NCBI RefSeq assembly: GCF_020921035.1
Contig: NC_063154.1
Coordinates: 3,534,001 to 3,598,000, forward strand
Origin: Rhodamnia argentea
Lineage: Eukaryota; Streptophyta; Magnoliopsida; Myrtales; Myrtaceae
DNA: 64,000 bases
Direction of reading: 5' to 3'
Positions 1 to 13,600 of the stretch are shown piece after piece; position 1 is the first letter of the stretch; every line of letters starts with the position of its first letter. The position numbers were made by a program, and so were the translations under genes. The notes beneath the pieces were generated by a model. The model had not been told where the DNA came from. It saw only the letters and a list, made by a program, of their open reading frames with translations, and ran no database searches.

Positions 1-545
1 AGCTGGTGTGCTCTACAGTGATGCAGGAAGACATTCGCCAACTTGGATGCGTTTGAGCTGGAGTTCATCTTATACCAATAAAGAGAGTAGCAGTTTGTGA
101 GAAAGGCCCAGTTGATTTCAGCAAAAATGTCACTTGGTCTTGATTTATCGGCCGCTCAATTAATCAATAAGGGTATAAGAAAGTCAACTGGCGCAGAAGG
201 CTTTAAAAACCCATTGAGTATGGAACAACAATGACCAAGCAAGAAAAACCCATTCAATGAGTTAAAAGAAATTTTCCCTTGGGTACAAGAGGGATGATCA
301 ATGCAGAGACCCCATAACTGGTAAATCAGATGTGGAAGTAAAATAGTCATATGCATTTCTGGTGGTCTTGATTATTCCGACATCACATGAAATCGCATGG
401 GATGGGAGGTAAGTTTCTCTGATCCAGTTCTAAGCAGATACTTTTAACCATCAACGATGAGTTTTAATTTCCAGTTTTCACGGAGTAAAATTCCATTAAG
501 AACAAGCAATTACTTTTAAGAAGAGGGCATTTCTATCAGACTAAC

Positions 546-3500
546 CTCCTTTAAGACTGCTTGAGAAGCAGCAATTTGTTCTTCATCTTTACAGCGAGCT
601 AGAACCCTCTCCACATAACCACGTAACGACTTAGGGAAAGTGGCAGGCTGCAAAAGAGAAAATCAACTTCAGCATAAATCATCACAAAACTCCACAAGAA
701 CAGTAAAAAGTCCAATATACAGAACCCTCAGATAATTTGACATATGCCGCTTTTGATTGCTCATTAAATGACCTGTACTAAGACGGAAAATTGCAAAATC
801 TGTTTAAGAAGGAAAGCCTATTATTTCAGATAAAATGCCATTTCAAGATGTGATGAGTGAATCATAATAAGCCCAGTAACAACAACAGCATCAAAACTGA
901 GGCATCACCAGCATCAAAATCAACCAGTGCCAGGAACAGACAAAAGTGACAGTGCAATCAGGCTGCAGCTCGAAAGACTTCACAACAAAAGGATATGCAC
1001 GAGGAGCAAAGGGTTCACCTTAAGTGCAGGATCAGAAGCATCACTAGACAATCCTTTGTCGTTTGGCTTTGTTAGTGAAACACCTATATATGCAGGCTTT
1101 GCCACTGCCGTGGTCCCTGAGCCAGCCTTATCGGTTTTCGTTAATCCCAAAGCCAAGTTTGAAACTATTCTAGGATTTGTCTGAATCTGCACTTTACTTC
1201 CTCTTCGAGGATCTAAAGTCGGGGAAATTTGTTGGGATGCTTGATGAATCTGAGGAACCTGATGAACAACAGGATATTGCAAGTTGGGCCCTTGATTAGA
1301 GGTACTGTTTTGTTCATCCGAATAGCTCCCATAGGCATTTTTTGAATCCAAAGGCTGATAAAATGCTGAATGTCCAGCAGCACTGTTGTAGTTTTGGAAT
1401 CCTGGAGCAGCATGTTGTTTCCAATAACTGTCGTGACCAGCACTGGCAACGACACTAGGCTGAACATCAAGCAAAGTCATAGAAGTATGTTAAAAATTTT
1501 GTGTACAGCATTCAAAGAACCAATTGCCAGAATCGATATGGACAACCAAGCTATAACCATCTTATCTCAATAATAGGGTAAGGAATGCATTCTGAAATCT
1601 TTCGCAGGGAAAATTTGAAAGAAAAACTTAGCACACAGTCATACATTTTGTGCTGCTCTACTCTGGTGAACAGCGACTTGAACATTAGCACACAACCATA
1701 AAGCACCCAATCAGAAGTAAAGTAAAAAGTTTCAGGGGAGTAAAATTTTCATCATTGTAACACAAGTGAATTACAAACCTGCTGGGAAGGCAATCCAGAA
1801 GATACCGGTTCTGGCCTCCAAGATGGGACTGCAGTTGGTGGTGGCTGGCTATTTGAAGCTTGAGTCCCATCTGGAACTCCAGGAGTTGGACATTGGGGAT
1901 TAGATGAACTAGCAACAGACAGATTTTCCATCCCAGGAGCACAGTTAACTTCTGATTGAGCATAATAATCTGTCCATTGCTTATATTGTGGCTGATACTG
2001 CACTGAAGCAGCAGCAGAATTACCAGAACCATAAGCACTGGAAGTTGAAGGATAGTTTGGATACTGGTAAGTGCTGAAATTTGCATAATTTCCATCATTC
2101 CACGTCTGAGAACCATAACTACTATTTGGATATGTTCCAGCTGTCTGGTAATCACCAGGACTGTAATATGTGTTTGAATAACTTGGTGGGGCAGCATAAG
2201 ACCCGGTATTCTGAAACGAAGAAAGTGGCTGATAAGGGGAGCCCGTGCTTTGATATGCTCCCGCTGGCTGTGAGTAAGAATGATTACTTTGTTGCTGATA
2301 ACCACTATAGTAACCTGTGTATCCGGTAGTTCCATACCCATACGAATTAGTGGGGTTCTGGTATGTCACATAACCATTGTAATCTTGCGGTACACTCGTT
2401 GAACCTAAACTCAATGAACTTGCCTCAGTTGCACTATTCATGTCATCTCTCCGAGGTGGTTGTGCTTGCTGCTCAAAACCATATGTTGAACCAGCAGAAT
2501 ACCCATTTCCTGTGAAGCTATTATTTACACTGTGTGGGGTCCAAGATGATGCTTCAGACCCAACAGTAGAGGAAGAATATGAACTCGGTTGCCCATGCCT
2601 TGCATCTACTACATGTCGATCCTAAACAACATAAGCAATACAAATTAACACCAAATCTTCAGGGGAAGAAATCACATAATTTAGCCGGCTGTAGACGAAA
2701 GTTACAAATAAGTTGGCAATAGGAGGAAATAACCCCCCAAAAGAATTAAAAACTTGCAATCCACCAAATGCATCAAATTGAAGCAAGTCCAGACTACCTT
2801 AACAACAGAAAAGGGGATATGACAACATATTTTGTTCACAGTCTCATCCAATTTTCTTTTTTCCAGCAGAAGTCACAATAGACATTATCGCGTCTTACGA
2901 AATAGGAGAAGGGAATCAAGAGAAAACTAACACGAAAAGATGTGTAGTTCTAAATTTGATTCATTAAATGTGTTCTAAAGAATGATTCTGTCTTCCATGT
3001 ACTGTGAGTCAGATATCAGACATAAAAAGTGAGTGATAGACAAGTAGGATATTCTATGCTTCATAGATACACGGATCCTAGAGGAAGTTCTTCCAACAAA
3101 ATGGGGGTGGAAGTTGCGTCATACGATCTACAGAAGACGTGTCATGGACCAAGGCATGTTAGGTGACTCGAGTTTTCGAGATCACAATAAGCTCTGACCC
3201 GCTTCCATGTAATAGGCCTGATTTGAATATTTTCGTTATTGTAAAAGAAAAAAACATCTATGACACCAACGAACCAGAAGTCTTCCACATTTCAAAACCA
3301 GCACCAAAATCTCAAAATTCACTGGACACGCACCGTATGCAAAAGATTTGCAGAGTGATGAAACCAAGAAATTGTTTGCAAAGCTCATATGCGAGGTTGG
3401 AATCTAACATACTTCAGTGGAATGATGAACTCAAGATGCTCTAGTAATTATTGCAATGACTTAATACCATCACCATAGGAATGGGGAAGACCTGAGAAAA

Positions 3501-4015
3501 CGTGGCAAGTCAACTTTTGGTTCTAGCGAGCATTAGAAGATGGAGGCCTAAATTGGATGCATTAAATCAAAAGGATCGTGTAACCAAACCCAATAAAGTA
3601 TAAAATGCAGCCGCAACACCAAGGCCAGGGTAGAAGTTGACGCATCAATGACACAAACAAACAATCGGAGAACAAACATGCCGAAAGAAACACCGAAATG
3701 CAAAACGTAGACATATAACTCGAAACTACCTACCAAAAATGATGATATATCGACCCGAAATACATGGCAAAAAGGGGGAGAAAAACCGACGAGACTCGAG
3801 ATAATTCGAGCAGGCTCATAAGCTTCAAGGCTTTACAAGCACATCACCACTGATATTACCGGATAAACCCCACTTTCTAGTTGAAGTAATTTCAAGCATT
3901 TCTCCAACTCAAAAACAGTTCCACCCACAGAAAGAAGATCAAAAAGTAAAATTACCTCCAGCGAATTCGTCCCGGGTGGAGCCAACGTCTCCGTAATTCC
4001 TCCTTGATTCATCAT
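546..4015 (-). CDS. SAC3A: SAC3 family protein A, N-terminal part (partial, runs off left edge)
   Basis: Four coding exons read on the minus strand: 3956-4015 (start MMNQGGITETLAPPG), 1779-2621, 1019-1459 and 546-647, all joined in phase 0 at GT-AG borders. They give about 482 residues. Most of it is Tyr/Ser/Gln/Pro-rich low complexity with repeated SY, YQ and PYQP motifs. The conserved stretch 'PRIVSNLALGLTKTDK' and then 'FPKSLRGYVERVLARCKDE' match plant SAC3A just ahead of its SAC3/GANP domain. That domain, which would define the function, lies left of base 1; bases 1-545 are intron with nothing recognisable. Family knowledge: SAC3/GANP proteins act in TREX-2-like mRNA export and processing complexes at the nuclear pore. 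Start: either of two tandem ATGs (4015 or 4012). Intron 1 (2622-3955) holds no other gene. A splice-like CAG|GTACGG near 4159 suggests a 5' leader intron. Confidence 0.85.
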
Positions 4016-4500
4016 TTCCTAAGCATACTGGTCCACACGGTCAGCATAAACAGCCGTGGCAGAACTAAATCAGAAAAACAGCAGCCGCAACAAAAAAAAA
4101 AAGCAATGCGGCAGCTAAACGGAACACGAGAAACCCTAACCGGATCATCAGACTCCGTACCTGCGGATAAACGCCCAGCAACCGAGTTCGCGAATCGCTA
4201 TAACCTCGCCGTGCCCGATTCAAGAGATCCCAACGCAAATTCAAACAAAGACGAACCCCGGAAAAAAAAAAAAAAGGACAGAAAACACAGGAATCAGATG
4301 AAATCACCCCGGGAGCACCAAATCGTTCGCGCGTTCTTACTGCTTAGAAAAAACAAGAAATCATATCCAATCGATTCGTCGAGAAGGATCAAATTCAACG
4401 GCAGAACGGATTGAACAGAGCACGAAGGAAGAACGAGCTCAGGCACGGGTGATCTTATGTATGTGCGTGAGTGATTATGGCGATGGGCGTATATGACTTT
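4016..4500 (-). promoter_or_regulatory. 5' leader and promoter-proximal region of the SAC3A gene
   Basis: This lies just upstream of the SAC3A start codon on the minus strand. A donor-like site near 4159 and an acceptor-like TTAG near 4021 would remove a short leader intron. A telo-box core (AAACCCTA, 4131-4138) sits in the leader, a motif frequent in plant housekeeping promoters. No TATA box was recognised. The transcription start is inferred only. Confidence 0.4.
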
Positions 4501-5207
4501 TACATATGATTGAAAGAATGAGAGGGAGGGTTGAAGATCAAGACGGCGTCGTCTCCGGACCTGGACCGTGGTACACGGGTTAAGGTTCGAGGCGACACGG
4601 GAAGAAGATCCATATTTTTTATGGGTGTTTTTTTCAAAAAGCATATTTTTCATTTGCCGGAAAAAAAAAAGAAAAAGAGGCAAAAGCATTATTCCCTTTT
4701 TCCCCTTTTTCTTCCCCTCCTTTTTTAATTGGGCTTGTTATTATTTTACACTCGTCTTTTTATTTTTTTCAAGAAAGACGATATAAAGGGAGTTCCCGAC
4801 TTTCTTTTCTTTTCGAGCAGAAATGTCGTTTTCTCTTCCGATGTTATCGATACGTTCCTGTAATTAGCCGGTTGTTGAGAGTGGCGCGAAAGACCATCCT
4901 AAATAAGAAGTCGCCGGGTGATGCGATATCCGGATAGGTTACTTGCTTTTTTTTTTTTTTTTGTTGGTCGGAGGATAGGTCGCTCATTAAGAACCGTAAG
5001 AATAAATTTCTGAAATATGGAATCCACATTAAATATTCGATGCGAGTCTTCGATGACTTGCCTGTTAAGCACGTGTTTGGTGAATCGCATATCTAGCTTC
5101 TAATGTGAGTCTATAATTAGTCGATCGTCGATGATAGTATAAATAATTTATACATGTATGTATCTATCATTCATAATTTGATGGAAACTCAATTTTAGTC
5201 AATAGTT

Positions 5208-5726
5208 GGGAAAATCACCAAAAAAGTTATAAACCTATTGCAATCGTACCAATATGGTTTTTTTTTTTTTTTTTTTGCTGATATAGTCATAAACCTTTTG
5301 AAATTATACCAATTTAGTTTATTCAGCGAATTTTGGCTACTAGCAACGTAATATTTTAATATATTTTTCTTTTTTCTTTTGTTTTTCTTCTCCTTCCGTC
5401 TTCTTCCTCCGGTCGGTCGCTAGACCTTGGCGACCAACCATGGGGACAGCTGACGAGGCCGAGCCTCGCCTACCCAGATTTGGCGAGGTGTGGTGAGGCC
5501 AACTAGTTGGAGAAACAAGAGGGAAGGGGAAGGAAAACGAAAATATTAAAATATTATATCGCTGGCCGGCCGACATTCACGTTAATGTCAGCCGGCTAAA
5601 ATTCACTAGATGGACTAAATTGGCACAACGACAAAATATTTAAGACTAGGTCGATAAAACAAAAAAAAGTTCATGATTGAATTGGCACGATTGTAATAGG
5701 CTCAAGATTTTATTGGTGATTTTCCC
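5208..5726. repeat. Foldback (MITE-like) element, family A copy 1
   Basis: The left end 'gggaaaatcaccaaaaaag' recurs inverted at the right end, and similarity between the two arms extends for about 45 bp ('acctattgcaatcgtaccaat' against the reverse of 'attggcacgattgtaatagg'). An inner inverted pair around 'gccggc...gacattcacgt' follows. The centre is GC-rich with repeats of 'tggcgagg'. There is no coding capacity. This is a non-autonomous foldback element; the superfamily is not determined. Confidence 0.7.
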
Positions 5727-6082
5727 GTTAATATTTTATAAAGTACAAAAGATTTCTTCGCGGCGGTACTTCATTTTTAGACGGACATTAAGAATGGCCA
5801 AAATCAACATGAAATCTTATTTGAGGACAAGTGAGAAAATATGACTCGAGATTTTGGTCCTCGTTCAATTGAGGATTTAAGACCTTAACTTTTGCCAAGC
5901 GAGGAATTTAGGTCTTTAAGGAAAAGGGGAAAAAAAAACAATTAGGATTTGTTTAAAATCTTAAGTCCTCAATTGACCAAAATAGTATCTTCTAACTGTC
6001 CTCAATTGACCACCGACCAAAATGTTAAATCATGATTTCGCACTCATTCCATCTCCGTTTGGTATACCAAGTGAAGTTATTA

Positions 6083-6597
6083 AGGAATAATTATCCAAAA
6101 GTCCCGAACATATAGTACGATAATCAATTCGGTTCTAAATATTTCAATTATGCTAATTTAGTCCTAAACCTTTTGACGATTTGTCACGTCTTTTTTACGG
6201 CCATTTGTCTTACGTCGCATAATCGGTGCTTAGACAATTTTTTTCGAAAACTTTCAATTTGTTTGAATTATTTTTCTAATTTTTTGTCTTGTTTTCCTTT
6301 TTTCCATTTTTTTTTTTACTGTTAAGGGCTAGTGCCCTCGACTGACTACAAACAGTAACAAAAAAAAGGAAATAGAAAATTAAGAGAATTAAAACATGGT
6401 AAAAAATTTTCATGTCAGAGACGGTAATGCCATGTAGGAAGCCCAACATCCATACCAGTTATTTTCGATTAAAATTTGCTGAAATGATTATATTGACTGA
6501 TCGTCAAAAGATTTCGGATTGAATTGACACAATTGAAATATTTTATGACTAAATCGATTATTAAACAATGAATTTAGAACTTTTTGAATAATTTCCC
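6083..6597. repeat. Foldback (MITE-like) element, family A copy 2 (diverged)
   Basis: The left arm starts 'ggaataattatccaaaagtcc' and continues with 'caattatgctaatttagtcc'. The right arm carries the inverted counterpart ('ggattgaattgacacaattg ... aactttttgaataatttccc'). It has the same architecture as the element at 5208-5726 but is more AT-rich and lacks most of the GC-rich core. No coding frame. Confidence 0.6.
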
Positions 6598-7311
6598 AAG
6601 CTGCGAACGTCACACAAAGTAGAACTTTGTGGTGCTATGATTGTATTTGAATACCATTTGAATGTCTGAACTCGTACTCTCTACACATGCCTTTATCCCC
6701 GACTCATAGCTATCAAAATGAGGAATTCCACTTGAAAAGTAAACATAATTAGACGCTAGATTAATTTACGAACTTAATTAGCAAATGCTTAAAGATTATT
6801 TATTTTATTTATTTTTTGTACAGAAGCTAATCAAAGAGTTACGTATTCCTTGCCTCTTTCCTCTTGCTCCTTCGCTCCATCTATAATTTTCTCTACTCTA
6901 CGAACCAACGACCCCGAAAATGAGGTGACAAGTAAATCTCTATAGGTGCTGGTAATTTTTCAATTACGTTTGACAATTTCAAATTTTACTAACAGGTCTT
7001 TAACACGGCGGTAAAAAGATGAATATATGGATTTCCCAGCAAAGGAAAAAAAAAAAAAAACCAAATGAAAAAGAGATCCGGATCCGTGAAGTACCAGTGA
7101 ACTTCCCAAGGCCCATTAAACCTACATAACGCACTTCAACTGGGCTGGTAAAAAATTGGAGCGAAATAAGAATCGAAGTGAGAGATTTCGTATTTTTTGG
7201 TTCTCATCAAGTCAAAGTCAATCATGAGAACGTACTGTGCCAATTTGTAATTGAATATCCCAAGTTAGTTTCAATCGGAAGAGGGACAATAAAACCATGG
7301 AGATATAAGTT

Positions 7312-7921
7312 GGGGAAAATTACAAAAAAAAAAAAAGTATTAAATTTATTGCGGTTATGCCAATTCATTTTTTTTTTTTTTTCGATTCGGTTCTAAATTT
7401 TTTTGTAACCGTGCCAATTGAGTCCATCCGGTAAATTTTGATCGGCCGACGCTGATGTGGACGTCGGCCGTATGACGACATAATATTGTAATATTATTTT
7501 TTATTTACTTTTTCCTTTTATTTTGTTTTTTTTTTCTCTTCCCCTTCCCTCTTCTTCCTCTAGCCGTCTACCGGACCTCGACGATCAGCCGGAGAAACAG
7601 CAGGCAAGGTCGAGCCCGGCCATGGCTGGGCGGGCTCAACCTTAGCAGATCTGGGCCGGCAAGGCCAACCGTCCCTCTCGTCGATCGCCGGACCTAAGCA
7701 ACCGGCTAAAGGAAGAACAAGGAAGAGGAAGAAAAAATAAATATTAAAATATCATGTCGCCGATCGGCCGGTGTCCACGTCGGTGCCGACTAATCAAAAT
7801 TCGCCGGATGGACTAAATTGGCACAATTACAAAAGGTTTATAACTGAATTGCAAAAAAAAAAAAAAAAAGAATCGAATTGGTACAATTATAATATATTTA
7901 AGACTTTTCGGTAATTTTCAC
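7312..7921. repeat. Foldback (MITE-like) element, family A copy 3
   Basis: The ends are 'ggggaaaattac' and the inverted 'gtaattttc'. The inner inverted repeat is 'gccaattgagtccatccgg' against 'ccggatggactaaattggc', followed by paired 'gatcggccg' motifs and 'gtggacgtcgg' against 'ccacgtcgg'. The GC-rich core resembles that of the 5208-5726 copy. Long A-runs near both ends look like expansions. No coding capacity. Confidence 0.7.
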
Positions 7922-8099
7922 ATTTTAGTTGTAATGATTGTAACGTGGAAACCAATCGTTATATCCCGTCTTGATTGAGGTCGTTAATTGGCCAAGATAT
8001 TGACTTAGCAATGATTGGCGTCACCGTGGGCCAAAGAGAACGGGGAAAAAAAGTAAAATTAATCATTGACAAATACCGAAGTTGACCCATCTCAGTTTT

Positions 8100-10641
8100 A
8101 AGTCAAATTTTGGAAGGTCTCGCCAAGCTGGAGGGTATGAATTCTCGATCGCTCCGCAAATGGAAAACGACACAAGCCAGAGGAGTAAACCTTAATCAAA
8201 GTTTAGTCGTCATTAGGTTATCCATCCTGCGTCACATCCTCGTTGTTCCGCCCAAACCGCCCATTGTAGCACAGCCTTTGAGAGGAGGCCATTCCATTTG
8301 CGTGCTCAAGACAAGTGAAAGGTACGTTGAGGATTTGTACGGCGGCGAGTTATCCGAGCGCATCGAGTTCACTCACCATTCAAAGCGTTGTCCGATCAAT
8401 TGCAAGTGTGTATAGAGGCATATGGCACAATGGTCACTTGCGCAGAGCAAAACCAAAGGCATCGCGCTCGCTTGCTCTAAAGTCGCACTCTCTGAATTTT
8501 GGAAAGAAAACTGAACATACACAAGTTAACCTATCACATTTGCACGGCTCACCCGGATTCATTTTCCTTTCTTTGTTCAGAGGTCAATCCATACTTTTAC
8601 GCGGCATTTTTTACTTGCTTAATTTCTGCCCCAGTAGGACAATATTTGAAAGCTTACTGTTTCTCACACCTTTCTGGGTATGGAAATTCAGTTGTGTCTG
8701 GCATGGTCAGAGTACTGTAAGAAACAGAAGTGTGGAGGTTACACATCAGTGGCTGCATCCCAGGGTAGAGTGTTCTCTAGGGTGATAGTAATCGTCACAG
8801 TGATATCTCAAGATCTACAAAACCATCTTCACATTTGCTCTAGGTCTTGCTGTTGTCATTAGGTGATGTGGTTAAAAGTTCAATTCCTATTCCTACCATC
8901 ATTTAAGTCCAGAAGGCTGGAACGAGCTACAGCCTTGAAAATCATCGGTGAATCGAATATCTAAAGCAATCCGGGTACAGTGCAATGGACTGAGAGAGTC
9001 ATATGGCAATTGGCAAGAATGACTAAACTTTGTTAGCCACCCAGAAACGGAACATCAACACCCTTCGTCAGAAGCAGAACATCACTGCCCTTTGTGATGT
9101 CATGCCCAGAGAAATAAGAGCAGAAACCTACACATTTTTGCGGTCATAGTTCTGAAACCCCACACACATGACCAGCCAAATACAGTCTCATGGACTCATC
9201 ATTTGCCAACTGAGGCAGCAGAGGTGATTTGAGTCCAGAAGCCTCGTCCTCAATGGTCAAACAAAATATTCTCTGGCAATCACCTGTTCAGCGACTTCAC
9301 TGGAGGAGGGGGCAATTCCAATGAGTTGCCTGCTCTTGGCCAATTCCAATGACTATGCAAAAAGACAACTATGTCCACTGAAAGGTCGACCAGAAGATCA
9401 GAGTAGGTGGCTTCCTAAAATAAGTCAGAACAGCTTAGAGAGACTACTTTGAGCACTTCGAAATTTGAAGTCAATAGAGGACTCCTCTTCGGATGAACAC
9501 AAAAACATGTCCTGGCGACAGTGAATGCTGATGAACAAATCAACCGTCTCCATATTTGAATCAACAAGGGGCAAACCAATAGCCTCCAAAAACCCTGCCT
9601 CAAAGGATTACTGCCATGAACTCTGCAGTGACAAAATACCTCCAAGCAATCACCAACCAAACATTGCCTTGGACTCAATGGTACCTCACATTGGTAACAT
9701 GCTGAAGATACCAAAATGCTAGTGCATTTTCTCCCCAGAACCTCAAGGTAAGAAGTCTTCCATAAGCAGACTCATCAGTATCCACTCCACCAGCTTCTCT
9801 ATTAAAATGAGACTAATGCAGTAATTCTTTAAACCCCAAGCAGGAGTTGCAGCAAGAGAAGAAAGAGAAACTCGACTCTTAAGCCAGATATCCAAAACAT
9901 CTAAAGGCCCTAAGCAATATTAGCTCCCGGTGCCAGCATAGATGAGTTGGACTAAGAAGCATGCATCTTCACAAGCAAGGAATCATATACTGAGTGTTTA
10001 TCCAAGTTGACCATGCAGAGAAGTCTCCAAAGAAGCTTTAACGCGAGATAGACAATTCATCAAAATGGATTTCTTTTAACAGCCTTACACATGTACTAGG
10101 ACGGCTAAAAAACTCATTGGATGTCATCCTTGTAGAGACGATGACTAGCAGGTAGTTACGGACGAACTAATGATTCCACATCAGGCAGGGAATGCTTGCT
10201 GTTAAGTATCTTCTTCATTAAGCACAAATCAACATCTGAAAGGGGCCTCCCAGTTTATACAAGGTCTGATTCATCAAAATGTCCCCTACTCGATTCACAA
10301 AATTCAAGTCAGCTCAAAAATTTGCATGATGAATCTGACAACGGAATTATTACCTGCAATGCCAAAATAGGAATTGTAGAAGATTAGTTCAAATGAAGCA
10401 AACATAAAAGCATAACAATCCGATTGAATGAAGGAAGTGAGACATCCATTTCCATTATCAAAAGTATGCAGATCCAACAGTGCCTCCGGTACTCACTTGG
10501 ATAGATCATGTCCCCTCAACTTGCTGCTGGGACCACATGCATCAATAATTTGGATACCATTTATCAAAAGATGTTTCTGTACATTAGTTGTCATCCCCAG
10601 CAAGACATGCCATCCTCATGTAAATCCATACTAGGACCTCA
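8100..10641. other. Unassigned stretch downstream of the 1353-residue gene
   Basis: Several frames of 60-156 codons are open on the plus strand around 8110-8785, but none resembles a known protein and codon use is not gene-like. The right end (roughly 10300-10641) is probably 3' untranslated sequence of the minus-strand gene that stops at 10642. The rest is less AT-rich than the neighbouring spacers and could contain non-coding exons, but I see no splice chain that proves it. Confidence 0.4.
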
Positions 10642-13600
10642 TCAAAACCTTTTTCTTTTACTCCGAGAAGCATCGTCAAATTCATCAGACAGTCCTCCAT
10701 GCCTGTGATTGCCTTCCTGCTCGTCAACTGTTCTTGCTTTATGCACATCTCCAGCCCGATTCTTATTCCTCCTGTCTAATTGCGGTTCCCTTGAGCTGCC
10801 TCTTTTATGGTATGCTGGATCATCTTCGGGACAAAGCCTATATGACCTAGATGCTTCATCCGCATTGTACATAAAACTCTCCCCATTAGCACCATAAGGC
10901 CTAAAATGGCGAACAGGCCCATGCTTTTCACCCAACCTTCTCCTCTCATCAGTGTCTCCATCTCCACCTAGTTCATGGAAACGGCTAGAGCGCATATGCA
11001 CCCCAAAGTACTCGCCATGTGTCCTTTCTCGTGAATTAATAATATCGTATCTTCGATTTCTCAGTGAAATCCTCCCAGATGGGCTTCTGTTGGACATGAT
11101 AGGCCGAGGAAAACCGTGGTCCCTTCCAGAATTCATCTCTCTCAACTCATCAAGCGGTTGGGTCGCATAAGGAGGAGAATTCCGCCTTCTAATCATCATC
11201 TCACCATGGAAGCAAGTGCGCTCAGGTGATCTCATCCTGTTCCTTCTGTACAATGCCGGAGATCTCCTATGAGTCAATGGCGGATGGCCACCAAATCCTT
11301 CTGGAGATCTTCTCCTGGGCGACCATTCAACAGGAGACCTACTTAATCTCAAAGGAGATTTGGAACGAACATGAGGAAAAACTTTGCCCTTGAAGGATGT
11401 AATATTCCTGTCCCCCCGAATAAAACCATCAGTTTCCCCATACGAAGATTGACAAGCAAAAATTGGTTCCATATTATCATCCTGGAAGTCTCTCATGAAC
11501 TTGTTTCCATGCCTCAAACCGACAATTTCAGAATCAGAAACATCAATACATCTCGCAGGGCTAATGTTTCTTGGTATTCCACCAACCATAGGTTGGCCTC
11601 GAGCTGCAGGCCCATCTCTTCCTCCAGGGGAGCGCCTCCTCGAGGGCAGATGACGGAAATTCGGTCCCTCATCGGTCAAAAGCCTCCTTCCTCCCCGCCT
11701 GGCACCACCAACACCATCCTCTGTTGCACCATTGTAATTTCTAAAATTGTATCTGCTAGGACGAAACTCTGAAAAACCGTTATAAACTTTTGGACCCAAT
11801 TCCTGCTCAGAATCCCAATTGCCACTGATGTCATACGAAACTCTCCCCCTATCGCGCGCAAAGTTTGATCTGGAGTTCCGAGAAAACATATCTTGATTCC
11901 TTTCTCTTGGAAATTTGTTAAAACCATCATCACGATATCCGTCCCTGGTGCAGGTAGCAGGTAAGAAAATTAAACCTCCTACAATAATGAACACATGCAA
12001 AATGAAAAGAAATAAGACAGTAGAACTTGCAAAATAAAGTTAATCACCTCCCTCTGAGTGCCTTATCTCCCTCAAGGGCAATATCTGGTAATCTTTTCCT
12101 GCCAGCACATAGCGTAGATCTGTCGGGTATAGATCTTGCTTTGTCAGGAGATGAAACATTAGATCGAGACAAATTTATAATCCGCCGCTTATTGCCCTCA
12201 GATATTCCATCCTTTGATACAATTTCACTGTTCAACGATGCTTCTGCCTTGGGCAAACCTGCATCAGTCTCATCGCCATTACCAGCAGACACAATACTGT
12301 CAGTTTTTGCAGCCTCTTCATCAACAGAATTAGTGGTGGTGACAACTACAGGGCGAAGTTTAATGGCTTCACTATATGATGGATCTGATCCCAGGTCCTT
12401 TGATGGACTTCGGCTCACCGAATCATCAAGCACGTTCTTCCCAGTTGTATTCACTAGACTCGTCATTTCAGAATTAACAGCAACCGTTTCGATCGGAGAT
12501 GATTCTTGCAAATGGGGAACTTCATCAGCACTTTTTTGATTGTCGTCCACATTAGCTGTAGAATATACTGTCATAAGGTTCTCGCTCATTTGACCATCGA
12601 CCTGGGCTCTAGCATCATCCCCCTCTGAGGGCTGAGCAGCACAATCATAACAGGAGCTCTTGCCAAAATCAATTCTATTATGCTCAGATACACAATTGCC
12701 GACATTTTCGACTTCTGTCTTACCAGTGTGTCCTGCTGATGTACTGAGCAAGACTTGTTCCCGAACCTCGCCATCCTCGTACTCATTGTCATCTCGGTGG
12801 AAATGTTCTCCATCTACAGCCACTGAAGGACCAAGGTTTCCATCTGAATCATATTCAGAGTCATAACAATCCTCTTCCATCATACAGGCAGATATTTCAA
12901 TTTTCTCTCCATCACTAGCAGCATCCTCAGCGTTTTCCTTCAAACTAGAAGGGCTCTTGTCAGTCGCTTTGAAACCACGCTCGTGGTAATGTGCAATCTC
13001 AGTGTTCTCCGCTTCCGGTGCACTCTCCATGCTGGAAGGAAGTTCGCTACTACCAGGACCAATATTTGTTGTAATAGTATTTGAACCAATCTTTATACCA
13101 TTTTCAGAAGCTTCCCGAACCTGAGATGATTCTTCATCATGACGAACCTCTTCTGCATGATGTTCGCTAGTGCCAACCATGCCACGATCTACAGCTGATT
13201 CAGAAGGGCAAGATTCAGTTTCCAACAAGTGATTCGTGTCTCCAGCTTGTTTTACCAGTGAGCATAACTCAGAACCATTTGACGTCTGTTCACAAGATCT
13301 AAGACATGCACCCTCATTTGTTCTGGATGCTTCCATGCCCTCACAACCTGGCTCAGCTTTTATCGATCTGGAATTAACAGTTTGTAGGGTAGCACAGACT
13401 GGACTCCCATGGGCTTCCGGAAATTGCTCATCACTGGACTCGCACTTGACAGTTCTGCTGTCTGCTGTCTTCAGAATACCAAACGACTGTTTAACAGACT
13501 CAACAACGGGTTCTGATTTTACAATCACAGGAGCAACAACATTCAGCTTGCAAGTAGATGCCAGCATCTGGGGATATTTCACCCCTGCATGAATGCTAGC

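Larger units (their letters stand above)
4500..8100. other. AT-rich spacer with three foldback elements
   Basis: No reading frame here resembles a protein. The stretch has long A/T runs (for example 4945-4960 and 5260-5277) and three foldback elements listed separately (5208-5726, 6083-6597, 7312-7921). The remaining sequence is ordinary AT-rich plant spacer. Confidence 0.6.

Noticed and set aside
8110..8785. Open frames of 101 and 156 codons on the plus strand
   Set aside because: No family resemblance, no splice context and amino-acid composition typical of non-coding DNA.
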